DNA from: Coffea arabica
Taxonomy: Eukaryota; Streptophyta; Magnoliopsida; Gentianales; Rubiaceae
Assembly: GCF_036785885.1 (NCBI RefSeq)
Contig: NC_092312.1
Location: 10,434,001 to 10,498,000 of the forward strand
DNA: 64,000 nt
Direction of reading: 5' to 3'
Below, in pieces: positions 1 through 14,950 of the stretch. The number at the start of each line of letters is the position of its first letter. Position 1 is the stretch's first letter. Position numbers and translations under genes: made by a program. The notes under the pieces are model-generated. The model was not told the DNA's origin. It searched no databases and worked only from the letters and a program-made list of their open reading frames with translations.

Positions 1-195
1 TTTGGATTGTTATTTTTAGCAGTTTTAGTAAAAAGAAAAATATATATTATCGCGATTTGATGTATACGAGATAAAAAAATAATTAAAAAATATATTCACG
101 AATAATGTAATGAGATAAAAAAAATAATTAAAAAATATATTCATGAATAACGTAACAATTTTTTTGGGTAGAAAATCACAAACCAAACTATTGTC
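1..195 (+). repeat. AT-rich MITE, cut by the window edge
   Basis: The segment opens with TTTGGATTG and ends near CAAACTA, with a GCGATTTGATGTAT block. The same start and block recur at 463-595 and, inverted, at about 2453-2597, so this is a family of short non-coding terminal-inverted-repeat elements. No target duplication could be confirmed. Confidence 0.4.
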
Positions 196-462
196 CAATA
201 AGAACGGGTCAATTTCTTGAATTGACAACTACAGAATACAATGACCACGAATTTTTTGACACACAACACGATATGGTACTTAAATGAAAGGCAAGAAATA
301 TTAATAGTGTCTTAAGTTACCTATGAATGATAAAAACAAATTACACCTTTTTTGTGCATTTTCTCTTTGATTTGCCGTTACATTCTTTTTAAGCAACATG
401 AGATGATTTATACATGAATTGATTGAAAGACCCACACAAAGAGCAAGTAATACAAAGGTTGT

Positions 463-595
463 GTTTGGATTGTATTTTTCATGATTTTTCATGAAAAAAT
501 TACTGTAGCGATTTGATGTATGTGAGAAAAAAAAATAATAGAAAAATATGATCATAGAAAACGACGTAATTTTCCGACGAAAAACCGCGACCCAA
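463..595 (+). repeat. AT-rich MITE, second copy
   Basis: It starts GTTTGGATTGTATTTTTC and ends CGACCCAAACAAG, giving short imperfect inverted ends. It shares the CTGTAGCGATTTGATGTAT block with the element at the left edge. There is no coding capacity. Confidence 0.5.
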
Positions 596-604
596 ACAAG
601 GCCA

Positions 605-815
605 TCGGGAATTGAAATAGCATACTGTGCCAGCTCGTGAGCTACACTATTATATTTCCTAGGAGTCCAAGAAGCTTTCCAGATTGAGAATTACTGAAGA
701 CCAGTAACAATTTATCATCAATTAGAACTCGAATGCTTGATTGATCACCTTCTTGACACTGGATGGAGTTAAGGATCATTTGAGCATCACCTTCAATGAT
801 AACGTATTGCTTAAA
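605..815 (-). pseudogene. RNase H-like (RVT_3) domain relic
   Basis: Read on the minus strand, the segment encodes VIIEGDAQMILNSI and, after one frameshift near 680, WKASWTPRKYNSVAHELAQ. This is the pattern of the RNase H-like domain found at the end of plant LINE open reading frames and in related domesticated proteins: an acidic residue after a hydrophobic strand, then the N-x-VAH-x-LA helix. The N-terminal part with the first catalytic Asp is missing and there is no start codon. It is best read as a decayed LINE fragment, although an old RNase H-like gene fragment would look the same. Confidence 0.55.
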
Positions 816-1531
816 GGTTAATGAACGGGCTTAATATTGCCTATTGCCAGACACAGAGTCGAAACAGAAAAAAATTGTGTGGTGTGACTAAAATTTCAAA
901 AAGAAAGAACAAAACTTAGTTTGAAGCGGAATGATTGAGTAAAATCCAAATTAAATATGAAGGTTCCGTAGTAAGTAAGATCAAGGCAATCCAAATAGAG
1001 AAAACCATTCCATACGTCCTTCGCAGAAGCATGTTATTTGTCCTCATGCAAATATCCATTTGTCACCAAGAAAGCAAGATTGAAGAGGTTGGCAGTATTA
1101 TTGGCGACTTTGATTGTCGATGGAAGTTACGAACACGCAGCCGGCCAAGAAAGAAAGAAAGAAAGAAGAGCACGCCTCTTCGTTGGGATGGAAAAGGGTT
1201 AGGTAAAGGGTGCTCGTTCTCATTACTAACTACTAGCTTTTTTCACTGCAGGAAGCATTTTTGTGTTGTTATGAATAATATAGTTTACCAACCATATCGA
1301 TTTGGCAGCTCCTTGAGCAATTTATAAATCGTCCATCTTTGCCTTTTGGAATTTTCTAATGTTTGTCGGATCATACCTGAATTGATCCACGTTTTTTTTA
1401 ACATTCTCGAATATGATAATTTTTTTTTTAATGTTTAGGGATATTCTGAGATCATTGCAATCCAATGTAAATTTAAACTTGAGAAAGATCACAATAAAAA
1501 GCATATATTGTGAATTTGAAGGGTTTTCCAG

Positions 1532-1742
1532 TGTTTGGTAACTGAGGTTTTTGGGTGTTTGTCTAAAACTTTACTGTAGTTTACTGTCGAATTTTTTTAA
1601 AAAAATTTTTGAAATGTGTAAATTTTTGAATATTGTGAAGTGTACGATTTAAAAACTTTGAAAAATTTTTTGAGGTTACTATAACTAAAGTTTTTAAAAA
1701 ATTTATAGTAAATAAACTTGACAAAAAACTTAAGTACCAAAC
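1532..1742. repeat. Foldback MITE-like element
   Basis: The segment begins TGTTTGGTAACT and ends AAGTACCAAACTA, so its ends are inverted. The interior is T-rich on the left and A-rich on the right and could fold into a hairpin. No clear target duplication was found. Confidence 0.45.
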
Positions 1743-2452
1743 TAAAGCATTAGTGTGGCAGGTCAAGGTCGTGAAAGATTTACTAATGAAATACCCACAT
1801 GAAAACCCATTTACGCCGCAATTTAGACAAAAGCGGAATTGTAGTGTCGGAATCTGAAGTAGAAAGGGTATATTTTAGAAGGTAAACTGACGCCTCCAAG
1901 AAATTCATTAATCTATCCAAACTCGTTTTAATTGTTGATATCATTGGTTGCATTAATCTGGTCGAATTCCACGCAGAATTTTCTGTGTCATTTTAATGGT
2001 GTTGTCATTGGAGACTCTTTGGGTTTCACATCCAACAAACTCTTCAGAGGAAAAACAAATCAACAAATGACAAAAATAATTGGAACTGACCATGAAGATT
2101 GTTGTACAAATAGCCATATAGTAATTAATGGGAGACTAACGGGGACTGAATCACATCCTAATTTAAGGAGGGAGGTTCAACTGGACCTACGAAGGACTAA
2201 ATCACACCCATATGAATTTTTAAAAAAAATCACATATTGTGATAATTGACGGGATGTCATATTTAAACTTTTGATTTCCCACTCCATCAAGCCTTAATTA
2301 TTAATACTTAAAGGTGGCTTAAAACCAGAATGGAAGACAAGTATTTAGTCATACTGGAAAGGTAAAGGCTGTCTTTCTTTATTTGTTACTTCTGAGCACA
2401 GGCTCAAGCAGGCAAGGCACTAGTTGCTCTCTTTATTTTCTGTCTAAAATTA

Positions 2453-2597
2453 AGGTCACGCTTGAATTGCTTGTTTCCGTCGAAAAATATTGTCGTTTTT
2501 CGTGGTCACATTTCCTTCTCACCTTTTTTCCTCACATATATCAAATTGCTACAATAATTTTTCTATAAAAAATGACGAAAAATACAATCCAAACACA
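2453..2597 (-). repeat. MITE of the TTTGGATTG family, inverted
   Basis: The minus strand begins TGTGTTTGGATTGTATTTTT and contains a TGTAGCAATTTGATATATG block, matching the elements at 1-195 and 463-595. It is non-coding. Confidence 0.5.
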
Positions 2598-3053
2598 ACC
2601 TAAACTTTTTCACTGGAGTAAAAGAGTTAAAAGGTCGGAACTAGTACATCATTTGAATTAGCAGAAATTGAGACTCCACTTTTATGATTTGATGGCGGCT
2701 GCTAGTTGCCATCATCATCAACGTGTTCATAAGGCCGGTGGAATAAACGCGGAGGAGGACGACACTTGTTCTCCTCCAACACTTTGAGAACAGAGGAATG
2801 AGATAGAGCAGAACATTGGCAAAATGAACGGTGGGATCCGCCATGGCATTTAATCCAACCCTAGGCGGTGGTACAGCGACCATACTTCTCTTCTCTTCAC
2901 TTCTCTTCTGTGGCACCCGGCCCACAAATGGAGATTTAATGCTCTTGCGGTTCAAACACTTCATGTGGCTTTAATGTTGCAGTGGACTCGTCGACAGTTT
3001 TGTGTTGCATGACTCGGCCCATCGTGCACGAGTTTCCGACTTGTGTGCCAGAC

Positions 3054-3054
<1 letters not shown>

Positions 3055-3094
<40 letters not shown>
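3055..3094. repeat. (CAAT)n microsatellite
   Basis: About ten uninterrupted CAAT units, likely polymorphic in length. Confidence 0.95.
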
Positions 3095-4635
3095 GGTTCC
3101 AGTTCAGTTTCCGTGTTTCACAAATCAATTGAAACATCGAAAAGGAAATATTTGGCAAATTTGCCTGTAGACAATTGACAGCCTTTTGTCGTAACACCAC
3201 CAAAATTTGCTATTTTGAATGTTACCAATGTTGGCAATTTTTTTTTTCAAATTGTTTTTTTTTTTTGGGTTGGGTTTCACATCGTTTTGGGAGTGCATTT
3301 AGTCTTACAATAAGATCTTTCAATTGTAGTTATAATTGTTGGATCGTTACAATAATATTTGTTGGAGAGAAGAGGGAATAAGGATAAAGATGGTGTTTTG
3401 AATCACTCAAGAAAATTGCATATGCTGATATTTCTCTTCCTAACCAAACAAGCACTAGTACACCTATTGTTCTATCTACATTGATGAGATATGACATCAT
3501 CCAGTATCTTACTGCAACTGTTCTTCTTTTAAGAAGTCTTTAATAATGTCTTTCTTGCTTGTTAAAACATGCTTAGAAGTAGATTATGGTGGATTAGTTT
3601 GATTATATCTATCTACCCATACAATAAAAAGATAAAAAGATGGTGCAAATACTGTAGTAGCCTATCTTTGTGACAAGTGACACAGCTCCCTTTTGAGAAA
3701 AGAAAATTTGTGTTTTTACCTATTTTTTGACAGCCGTATTGATGCCAACTTAATAATTTCCATCTGTTTTTGCGTAAATTACATAGACTTGTCCTTGCTT
3801 TTAAGTCCAAAATATTAAATTCATTTGGGTTATTTGGTTTAGTGATGTGATACTTTAGGGAATTGTCCCACCAAATAGGCAATAGTTCTTGAATCCAAAA
3901 TATCAAATAGAATCAAGCGGGCCTCTTAGGAAGGCACCATAGTATTACTCAGCCAAACTGCTCTATTCCTTTGAGTAGCCAAAACCCTCTCCTAAGTCCT
4001 AAATGGTACTTAAATACAAAAGTCTTTCCACCTGCACTTTGATTTGTTCTAAGAAGTATGAATATCATATCATATAGCCATTTGACAATAATTACTACTT
4101 TCCTGCGTCTCCGGAAAATAATTACTCCTTTTGTTGCCTCTTCTTCTTCACCTTTGTAACCAAATGCAGAGTTTTAACAGCAGTAATCTTCTTTTATCTC
4201 AACAAGCATCCTTTTTGGCATTATAACACAAAGACTATTCGAATACAGTGAGAAAACATCTTTCTGGCATTTACCAAGTGACCACTACACCGGTCAGAAA
4301 ATTTAAGAGAATTCTTCGACAAAATCCATCGAAGAAGTTTTATTTCTGTTGCTTCAACTACCAAGAAATGCTCTTCCTAGAATATGCCCGCAGCAGACTT
4401 AATTCAGTTCAGTATTCAGATATGAAAACAGAATGACAGACACAGCTGAAACAAATTGAATTATGTCTTAAAATATGTTTCGAATGCATAAGGATTTTAT
4501 GTGAACTCCTAAATAGGCTATTCGCAGAGCACCTTTATTCTTAATACTCACATTTACCTACAGAAAGCATCTGATAAGTAATAAATTTCATAATCTGCGG
4601 ATTTGTGTCTCTTGACTGTTGTGTAAATCAACCAT

Positions 4636-7232
<2,597 letters not shown>

Positions 7233-7557
7233 AACTGCCGATACCTCAAAAGTAACTGCATACATAATTATCAATCAGTTTCCTTTTCTGAGTTGTAGAT
7301 ACTAGGAATGGTTAAATTTCTGGGGGCAGGGCTGTTAAGTTTTTTTTTTTTTTTTTTTCATTTCATAAATAAGAAAAAAAACGAAATTTTTAATGATGAT
7401 AAGCGTTTAAACAATAGGAATTAGCCCCTCTGTACATATATACGATCAAAAAGAGTACTTCAAGTCATATTTTTCTATTTGCAGTGTTAATACTCTTGTT
7501 AACCAAAAAAAAAAAAACCTCCCAATAAACTGTGAGCAATAGGCGAACATTAGTTAC

Positions 7558-7576
7558 CTCTTCTGTTTGCTTCAAG
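7558..7576 (-). other. Deletion junction: exon 2 stub fused to 5' flank
   Basis: Copies B-E show that GTTTGCTTTCC belongs inside exon 2 and that CTTCAAGAATTTG belongs to the region just upstream of the start codon. Here they are joined as GTTTGCTTCAAGAATTTG, sharing CTT. The deletion removed the 5' part of exon 2, intron 1, exon 1 and the start codon in one step, apparently by microhomology end joining. Confidence 0.8.
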
Positions 7577-9481
7577 AATTTGTGCACCCAATGAATGCTT
7601 GAGATCTCTTTGTTATTCTTCTTCTGCCGTTAGCCCTTTTTTGTCTGCTACAGCATGAGAAATGAAGACAAATGGTCAATATACATGGTAAATAAATGAA
7701 GTCGACTCTATTATTCAACTTTGCGCACTGCAAGGTGGCATAATTGGATATCATTTCCTTGCATAATTCTATTGTTATGTCAATAATCATGAGATCACTC
7801 AGTGCCTACCCAGATTATCTTGAGCACAAATATGCTATTAAGTATTGACTGGGGTGGTTCCATAAAAGATAATGCCTTGATCTCTGTTAATTCTCAGCTT
7901 AAGCATTTTTCAGAAAGGAACCTGCACCGTGCAACGTGTATATCAGCTAGATCAGGCATTCAAATCGTTGAATAGAGAAATAAAATATCCAACATATAGA
8001 TTCTTCCATCTTACGATAGGAAGAGTAAAACAGAATAAAGAAAAGCCAAAACAGAGGGCGGATATGAATTACTGAACAATTTACATAATACGTAGCTTAA
8101 TTAGTTGAGTCGTTGACCATTGGTTACTTGGTGTTTAAGCACGGCAAGTAACAGGCACCTTCAGCATTATTAAAGTTGGACTGGTGGAAGTTTACACTTG
8201 AACATCAGTCTTCAGCTTCATGAATTGAAGGTTGCTTGTAAATTGGAGGTGTTTCCTTCGTAGACAATAATCAAAAGAACTTCTGTAAGAGTTAGATTTT
8301 TTTGGATAAATTACTTATTACCCCGTGATTTTATATAATGCTAGATGATCCCCCTATGGTTTTAAAATAGCCACATAACCCCTCTGTGACTATATACGAG
8401 GTGAAAAAATGGATGGAATGCATATGAGTTAAGGCATTTATATCAAACACGCTTTAAAAGTGCATATGATAAAATCTTAATATCCATATAACCTCCTTAT
8501 GATTTGTATAAATATTCACTTTACCTCCTGTGAATTTTGCATTTGTCTACGTAATCTCCCCATACTTTTATACAAGATGGTTAAACCATTGATTGATTTA
8601 GCATTTAAGTAAGGAAACTATTACTATTTCAACTAATGACATTACATAAGCTACTTTCTATCAAGTTTCCACTCTGCATAAAATTATTGGGGGTAAAGTG
8701 GATATTTTAAAATATTAGAGGGGTCATGTAGCAATAGATGAAACCACAGGAGGTTGTATGTAATTTACACTTTTTTGATCTCTGATCTGATGAGAGGAAA
8801 TGGGAACTTTTACGTGCATGATTTCCATGCAATTTGCAAATTGTACACTGTGGATGCCAGTTGAAAATTAATGGAGGTACTTAAATTTGAATGTATTTTT
8901 GGCCAACCCTGAATTTTGTGAAGTAAATTGTTTATCCACCGAATGCCAATTTTCAGAGAGGAGAAGAGATCAGAGTGACTGTTATTCGGATAAATATCGA
9001 AAATTTTTGTTATTTGATAAATCAATCATCGTACCTGATGATGTGCGCTCCAAAAACATGAGCGTTCAGTTTCCCCCCTACTTGGTGCTTTTGTATGCTG
9101 ATGGGACATTTACGTGTCAAAACAGTGGAACTTCAGCTTTCACAGACGAGTTTTTATACCATATGCCAAGTTGTTGAGGATGCCAAACCTTGCTTGCATT
9201 AGAGCGGAGGATGCCAAATCTACTAATTTGTTTCCTTAATTTTTTATTTAAGGGCTACCCCGTGTATAAACTTCAGTTCTACCTCAAAAATAAAATGATT
9301 CTTTTTCTTTACCCACAAAAAAAGAAAAAACCTATGGGGCTAAAAATACAAAAAGTAGCTCAACAGGCTAAGTCCAAAAGCAATCTGAATCTTGCTTACG
9401 GAAAACATATGCTACGCACTAAAATTTGTAATCTCTCTAAGGTTACTGTTGTGTCTCCTGACTCTCTTGTAAATCGACCAT
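7577..9481 (-). promoter_or_regulatory. Former 5' flank and promoter region of copy A
   Basis: The first few hundred bases resemble the sequence upstream of the start codons of B (about 23400-23700), C (about 32460-32800) and D (about 42480-42800). That supports this being the original promoter side of copy A. No core promoter element is clear enough to call. A MITE-like repeat sits at about 8308-8780. From 7748 to about 9113 the sequence recurs at 61757-63078. Confidence 0.5.
8308..8780 (+). repeat. MITE-like element with imperfect inverted ends
   Basis: It begins GGATAAATTACTTATTACCC. The complement of its far end starts TAAATTACATACAACC, so the ends are imperfectly inverted. Related copies lie at about 62360-62740 (plus) and 24251-24735 (minus). 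Confidence 0.5.
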
Positions 9482-9618
9482 TCATCGTCCTTGAACCATT
9501 GAAATACTGATTTCGTTTATGGAACCGTTGCATAAGCGAATGGCTGATTGAAAACGATCGGATTCTTGCAAGTTTTGAAACGTAAATGTAGGTTGTCTTG
9601 GTTGAGGAAGTTCCATTT

Positions 9619-10148
9619 TGTTGTTTTGTCAGAGCCGCAAGCTTTGACTTGTGGCATAATTTTTCATTTCCTTCTCATCCCACATCGGAGCCTGCTGAAG
9701 AGAAGCCGGCTACTCGAGGCCTATAAATAGAAGGGTCCATTGAAGGATTTAACTTGCACCACTCAAGAGAGTTATATGGGCTATTAGCTTCTTGAGTCAT
9801 CTAGCCCATTCAGTTAAATATTTTAGGCTCTCTTGTTTTGAATTTAGGAATATTTTCTAAACTCTTTTGTAAGTGCCTATTGGCCTAGGAACCACTTTCC
9901 TACGGCTTTTGTATTTCTTCTTCATAGTAGAAATATTGCTCCTCTCTCGCCCGTGGACGTAGGTCAATTTGACCGAACCACGTAAATCTTTTGTGTCTCT
10001 TATTTGCTTTGTTATCCGTCTTTATATGGTCGGTTTTACCGCCTAATTATTATATGGCTGGTATCTACCGCCTATCTATTAAATGGTCGGTTATACCGCT
10101 TAATTTGTGCTAACTTGAGTTTGTCTATTTCCTGGCCCGGTCCTAACA
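9619..10148 (+). repeat. 5' LTR of copia element
   Basis: It runs from TGTTGTTTTGTC to GGTCCTAACA, 530 bp. A TATA box CTATAAATAG lies at 9721-9730, so transcription probably starts some 30 bp downstream. TATATGGTCGG/TACCGCC words repeat near its 3' end. Confidence 0.95.
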
Positions 10149-10151
10149 AAC

Positions 10152-10163
10152 TGGTATCAGAGC
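10152..10163 (+). other. Primer binding site, tRNA-iMet
   Basis: TGGTATCAGAGC, three bases after the LTR, is the classic complement of the 3' end of plant initiator methionine tRNA used by copia elements. Confidence 0.93.
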
Positions 10164-10386
10164 TGGTTGTTATATTTTGCAAGACAGGTTCATCTGGTGG
10201 GGCCCGTTCATCTGGTGGGGTCCGTCCATCCTGTGGGGCCCACTCACCTTGTGGGGTCCGTTCATCCCCGTGGGGCCCGCTTATCTCGTGGGGCCCGCTC
10301 ACCCTGTGGGGCCCGCTCACGAGACTTGCATATTTGTTTGGCCAGTTTTTTGAGACAAACTTCACGTTACAGATTTTGTGGCAACA

Positions 10387-13300
10387 ATGACGATAACAAA
10401 GACGGTTGTCGAGAAATTCGACAGGAATGTCAACTTCGGAATGTGGCAGCTCAAGATGGAGGCCATTCTTGTTCAAGACGGAGTTGACTTGGCAATTCAA
10501 GGAATTGAGAAAAAGCCAGAAGATGTGACAGATGCAAATTTTGCTGAGATGGATAAGAAGGCAAGATCCAGTATTATCCTAAATCTCTCCGATGAGGTAT
10601 TGCGTGAGGTAGCAACGGAGACTTCGGCCAAGGCTATGTGGGATAAATTGAAAGCCTTGTATATGAAGAAGACAGTCGAGAATCGGCTATATTTGAAGCA
10701 AAGTTTGTACATGCTTCGGATGTCTGAAGGTACATCTATACTCTCCCATCTTGATAAATTTGATTCCATTATTATGGATTTGGGGAATATAGATTCGAAA
10801 ATTGATGATGAAGATTAAGCCCTATTACTTTTGTGTTCCCTTCCCCAATCTTTTAAGCATTTCCGTGATACTATGATATATGGAAAGGAAACAATTTCGT
10901 ATCGAAAAATTAAATCTGCATTAAAATCTAAAGAGCAGATAGATAGGGATATTACTGGGGAAACTAGTGGGAGTCAAGCCGATGGCTTGTTTGTTAGGGG
11001 TAGATCTGAAAGGAGAAACACAGAAAATAGAAGTAGATCTAAGTCCAGATATAAAAATGTGGTGTGCAACTATTGTAAAAAGAAGGGCCATATTATCTCT
11101 GATTGGTTTAAATTGAAAAATAAAGAAAAGCAAAAGGAGAAAAGGAGTGAAACCACCGAGGCTAGTATTGCCGTTGATGAAAATGATGGAACTATTTTCT
11201 GTGCAACGGAAAATAATTTTAGGTCTAACAATGAGTGGATTTTAGATTCGGGTTGTTCATATCATATGTGTCCCAATAGGGACTGGTTTTCAACATATGA
11301 ATCAACTGAAGGTGGAGTTGTCTTAATGGGCAACAACGCTGTTTGTAAAGTTGTTGGCAAAAACACAATCCGGATTAAAATGTACGATGGTATTGTGAGG
11401 ACGCTCACAAATGTTAGACATGTTCCAGATTTGAAGAAAAATCTCATCTTTTTGGGCACTCTTGAGTCTATCGGGTGCAGGTATTCAGGTGGAGACGGAG
11501 TTCTTAAAATCACTCGAGGAGCTCTTGTTGTTATGAAAGCACACAAATCTGGTACTTTGTATATTTTGCAGGGATCTACTGTGACAGGTGCTGCTGCTGT
11601 TTCAACATCATCTTTGTCAGATACAGACATCACCAAATTATGGCATATGCGTTTGGGGCATATGAGCGAAAAAGGCTTGGGCATATTGAGCAAAAGAGGA
11701 CTTCTGTGTGGACAAAGTACCGGTCCATTGGAATTCTGTGAACATTGTATTTTTGGGAAGCAGAAAAGAGTCAGCTTCAGTTCACCAGCAATTCACAAGA
11801 CAAAAGGCACTCTTGATTACATTCATTCAGATCTATGGGGTCATTCTCGTGCTCCTTCTAAAGGTGGTGCCAGGTACATGTTGACTTTCATTGATGACTA
11901 TTCAAGGAAAGTTTGGGTCTATTTTCTTAAGCACAAAAATGATGTTTTCCTAACTTTTAAGCAATGGAAAGTTTTGATTGAGAAACAAACAGGAAAACAT
12001 GTTAAGCGGTTGAGAACAGATAATGGCATGGAATTTTGTGGAGGTGAATTTAATGAATTTTGCAAAAATGAAGGAATTGTTCGGCATCACACCGTCAGGA
12101 TGACGCCTCAACAAAATGGTGTGGCTGAACGTATGAACAGAACGCTTTTGGAGAGAGTAAGATGTATGATCTCAAATGCAGGGTTGACAAATGACTTTTG
12201 GGCAGAGGCGATCAATATGGCCTGTTATATTGTCAACCGTTCTCCTTCTGCATCTCTTGATTTCAAAACTCCTGAGGAAGTTTGGTCAGGTACTCCTGCT
12301 GATTACTCCAATTTAAAAGTTTTTGGGTGTCCAGCATACATGCACGTGAATGATGGAAAATTGGAGTTTAGGGCTAAAAAGTGCATTTTTCTTGGGTATG
12401 CTTCTGGGGTGAAAGGATACAGATTATGGTATCCTGATCCCAAATCCCCAAAATTTGTAATCAGTAGAGATGTTACTTTTGATGAATTATCTCTGTTATC
12501 TTCCAAGAAGGAGTCTTCTAGTCCTTGTACTACTGATAGTACACAGAAGCAGGTGGAGCTTGATATTGGCAGTTCTGGTCCTTCTCAATCCAAATCTTCT
12601 ATTCAACAAGTGCCAGTAGATACACCTGAATCTACTGTTGAAGATAGTTCAGAAGAAGAGGAGTATTCCATAGCCAGAGATAGAGCAAGGAGAGACATTC
12701 GACCACCACAAAGATATGCAAATTTAGTTGCATATGCTTTGTCTGTTGCAGAAGAAACTGATGCAGTTGGTAAGCCTTCCACCTATTCAGAAGCAGTTTC
12801 TTGTGATGATTCTGCAAAGTGGTTGATTGCGATGAATGAAGAAATTGAATCTATTCATCAGAATGAAACTTGGGTTCTTGTAAAGCCGCCGTCAGCTAAG
12901 AAAATTGTTGGTTGCAAGTGGGTCTTCAAGAAAAAGGAAGGTATTCCAGGGGTTGAAGATGCAAGGTATAAAGCACGATTAGTTGCAAAGGGCTATAATC
13001 AGGTACAAGGTGTTGATTTTAATGATATATTCTCACCTGTTGTTAAACATAGCTCTATTCGTGTTTTGCTTGCTTTAGTTGCCATGTATAATTTGGAGTT
13101 AGAACAGCTCGACGTTAAGACAGCTTTCTTATATGGCGAACTTGAAGAACAAATTTATATGAAACAACCCCAGGGTTTTGAAATTGAAGGTAAGGAAGAC
13201 CATGTTTGCTTGTTGAAGAAATCCTTATATGGATTGAAGCAGTCTCTAAGACAATGGTATAAAAGGTTTGATTCCTTTATGTTGGGTCATGGTTATTTGA

Positions 13301-14331
13301 GGAGCATGTATGATAGTTGTGTTTACTTCCGGAAGTTAAATGATGGTTCTTCCATTTATTTGCTGCTTTATGTTGATGACATGCTCATTGCTGCCAAGAA
13401 TTTGTCAGAAATTCACACCTTGAAACTGCAGTTAAATAGTGAATTTGAAATGAAAGATTTGGGAGCAGCTAAGAAAATTCTTGGCATGGATATCAAGCGA
13501 GATCGAGGAGTAGGGAAGTTATTTTTGACCCAGAAAAATTACCTTGAAAAAGTTTTGGAGCGTTTTGGCATGAAAGATGCTAAACCAGTATCTACTCCTC
13601 TTGCTAGCCATTTTCGGCTATCTGCTGCTCAATCACCAAAATCAGATGAAGAGGAAGATTATATGGCACGGGTTCCTTATTCCAGTGCAGTCGACAGTAT
13701 TATGTATGCAATGGTTTGTACTCGTCCAGATATTGCACAAGCAGTCAGTGTTGTTAGCAGATATATGTCTTGCCCTGGTAAAACACATTGGCAGGCTGTG
13801 AAGTGGATTCTCAGATATTTGCGAGGTACTTCAAATGCATGTTTGGAGTTTGGAAGGAATAATAACACTTTGGTTGGTTTTGTAGACTCAGACTACGCTG
13901 GGGATCTTGACAGGAGAAGATCACTTTCAGGCTATGTATTTTGCATTGGCGGTTGTGCTGTTAGTTGGAAAGCTACTCTACAACCTGTCGTAGCTTTGTC
14001 TACTACAGAAGCAGAATATATGGCTGTGACCGAGGCAATCAAAGAAGCCTTGTGGTTGAAGAATTTATTTAGCGAGTTAAGTCTATATCAAGGTGTTACT
14101 GATATTCACTGTGATAGTCAAAGTGCCATACACTTGACTAAAGATCAGATGTATCATGAGAGGACGAAACACATTGATGTGAAGTATCACTTCATTCGGG
14201 ATATCATTGCTGAGGGAAAAGTCCTTATTCAGAAAATCAATACTAAGGACAATCCAGCCGATATGTTTACGAAACCTCTTCCAGTTTACAAGTTCAAGCA
14301 GTGCTTGGACTTGATTGGTGTTCGTTTGTGA
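10387..14331 (+). pseudogene. copia gag-pol polyprotein with one internal stop
   Basis: The frame runs from ATG at 10387 (MTITKTVVEKFD) through a single TAA at 10816-10818, then stays open to 14331, about 1,314 codons in all. Gag has the capsid-like part and a zinc knuckle at about 11065-11110. The knuckle reads [14 protein letters not shown], so the last Cys of CX2CX4HX4C is Trp. Protease has ILDSGCSYH. Integrase has the HHCC module (LWHMRLGH...CEHC) and the catalytic acids in [14 protein letters not shown] and [14 protein letters not shown] has YVDD at 13369-13380. RNase H has CDSQSAIHL and the terminal [13 protein letters not shown]. The stop is probably a C-to-T change of Gln. With gag cut at 143 codons and the knuckle damaged, this copy is unlikely to move by itself, though pol is open. 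Confidence 0.93.
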
Positions 14332-14408
14332 TTTAAGCCCATTGGGGCTTATGTGAAGAAGGTGGAGAAATTTTTACTATTGTCGATGATAGAATTCAAA
14401 ATTATGCC

Positions 14409-14420
14409 AAGGTGGAGATT
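14409..14420 (+). other. Polypurine tract of copia element
   Basis: AAGGTGGAGATT lies directly before the 3' LTR, the expected place for plus-strand priming. Confidence 0.75.
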
Positions 14421-14950
14421 TGTTGTTTTGTCAGAGCCGCAAGCTTTGACTTGTGGCATAATTTTTCATTTCCTTCTCATCCCACATCGGAGCCTGCTGA
14501 AGAGAAGCCGGCTACTCGAGGCCTATAAATAGAAGGGTCCATTGAAGGATTTAACTTGCACCACTCAAGAGAGTTATATGGGCTATTAGGTTCTTGAGTC
14601 ATCTAGCCCATTCAGTTAAATATTTTAGGCTCTCTTGTTTTGAGTTTAGGAATATTTTCTAAACTCTTTTGTAAGTGCCTATTGGCCTAGGAACCACTTT
14701 CCTACGGCTTTTGTATTTCTTCTTCATAGTAGAAATATTGCTCCTCTCTCGCCCGTGGACGTAGGTCAATTTGACCGAACCACGTAAATCTTTTGTGTCT
14801 CTTATTTGCTTTGTTATCCGTCTTTATATGGTCGGTTTTACCGCCTAATTATTATATGGCTGGTATCTACCGCCTATCTATTAAATGGTCGGTTATACCG
14901 CCTAATTTGTGCTAACTTGAATTTGTCTATTTCCTGGCCCGGTCCTAACA
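14421..14950 (+). repeat. 3' LTR of copia element
   Basis: 530 bp, with four substitutions from the 5' LTR and no indels. TATA box at 14523-14532. The target duplication CATTT follows at 14951-14955. Confidence 0.95.

Larger units (their letters stand above)
816..4635. other. Intergenic DNA, no recognisable gene
   Basis: No open frame here resembles a known plant protein. The stretch holds a foldback element (about 1532-1742), an inverted MITE (about 2453-2597), a CAAT microsatellite (3055-3094) and AT-rich filler. The last 300 bases before 4636 are the 3' flank of kinase copy A. Confidence 0.6.
9619..14950 (+). mobile_element. Nearly complete Ty1/copia LTR retrotransposon
   Basis: The element is 5,332 bp long, has TG...CA ends and is flanked by the 5-bp target duplication CATTT (9614-9618 and 14951-14955). 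Its two 530-bp LTRs differ at four sites by hand count (about 0.75%), so the insertion is recent. Order is LTR, initiator-Met primer site, gag, protease, integrase, RT, RNase H, purine tract, LTR. Integrase lies before RT, which defines copia. The protease and RT motifs look Tork/Tnt1-like. It sits in exon 7 of copy B, opposite to the gene's direction. Confidence 0.96.

Noticed and set aside
935..1327. 130-codon frame on the plus strand
   Set aside because: It has no recognisable domain, spans an AAGAAAG-type repeat, and lies in repeat-rich DNA.
2641..2964. 107-codon minus-strand frame
   Set aside because: Low-information translation with no family resemblance and no exon context.
10072..10500. 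142-codon antisense frame over the copia leader
   Set aside because: It lies opposite the LTR end, primer site and gag start, and its repeats come from GGGGCCC-type words in the leader. No homology or start context supports it.
11262..11693. 143-codon antisense frame inside copia pol
   Set aside because: A shadow of the protease-integrase coding sequence on the other strand.
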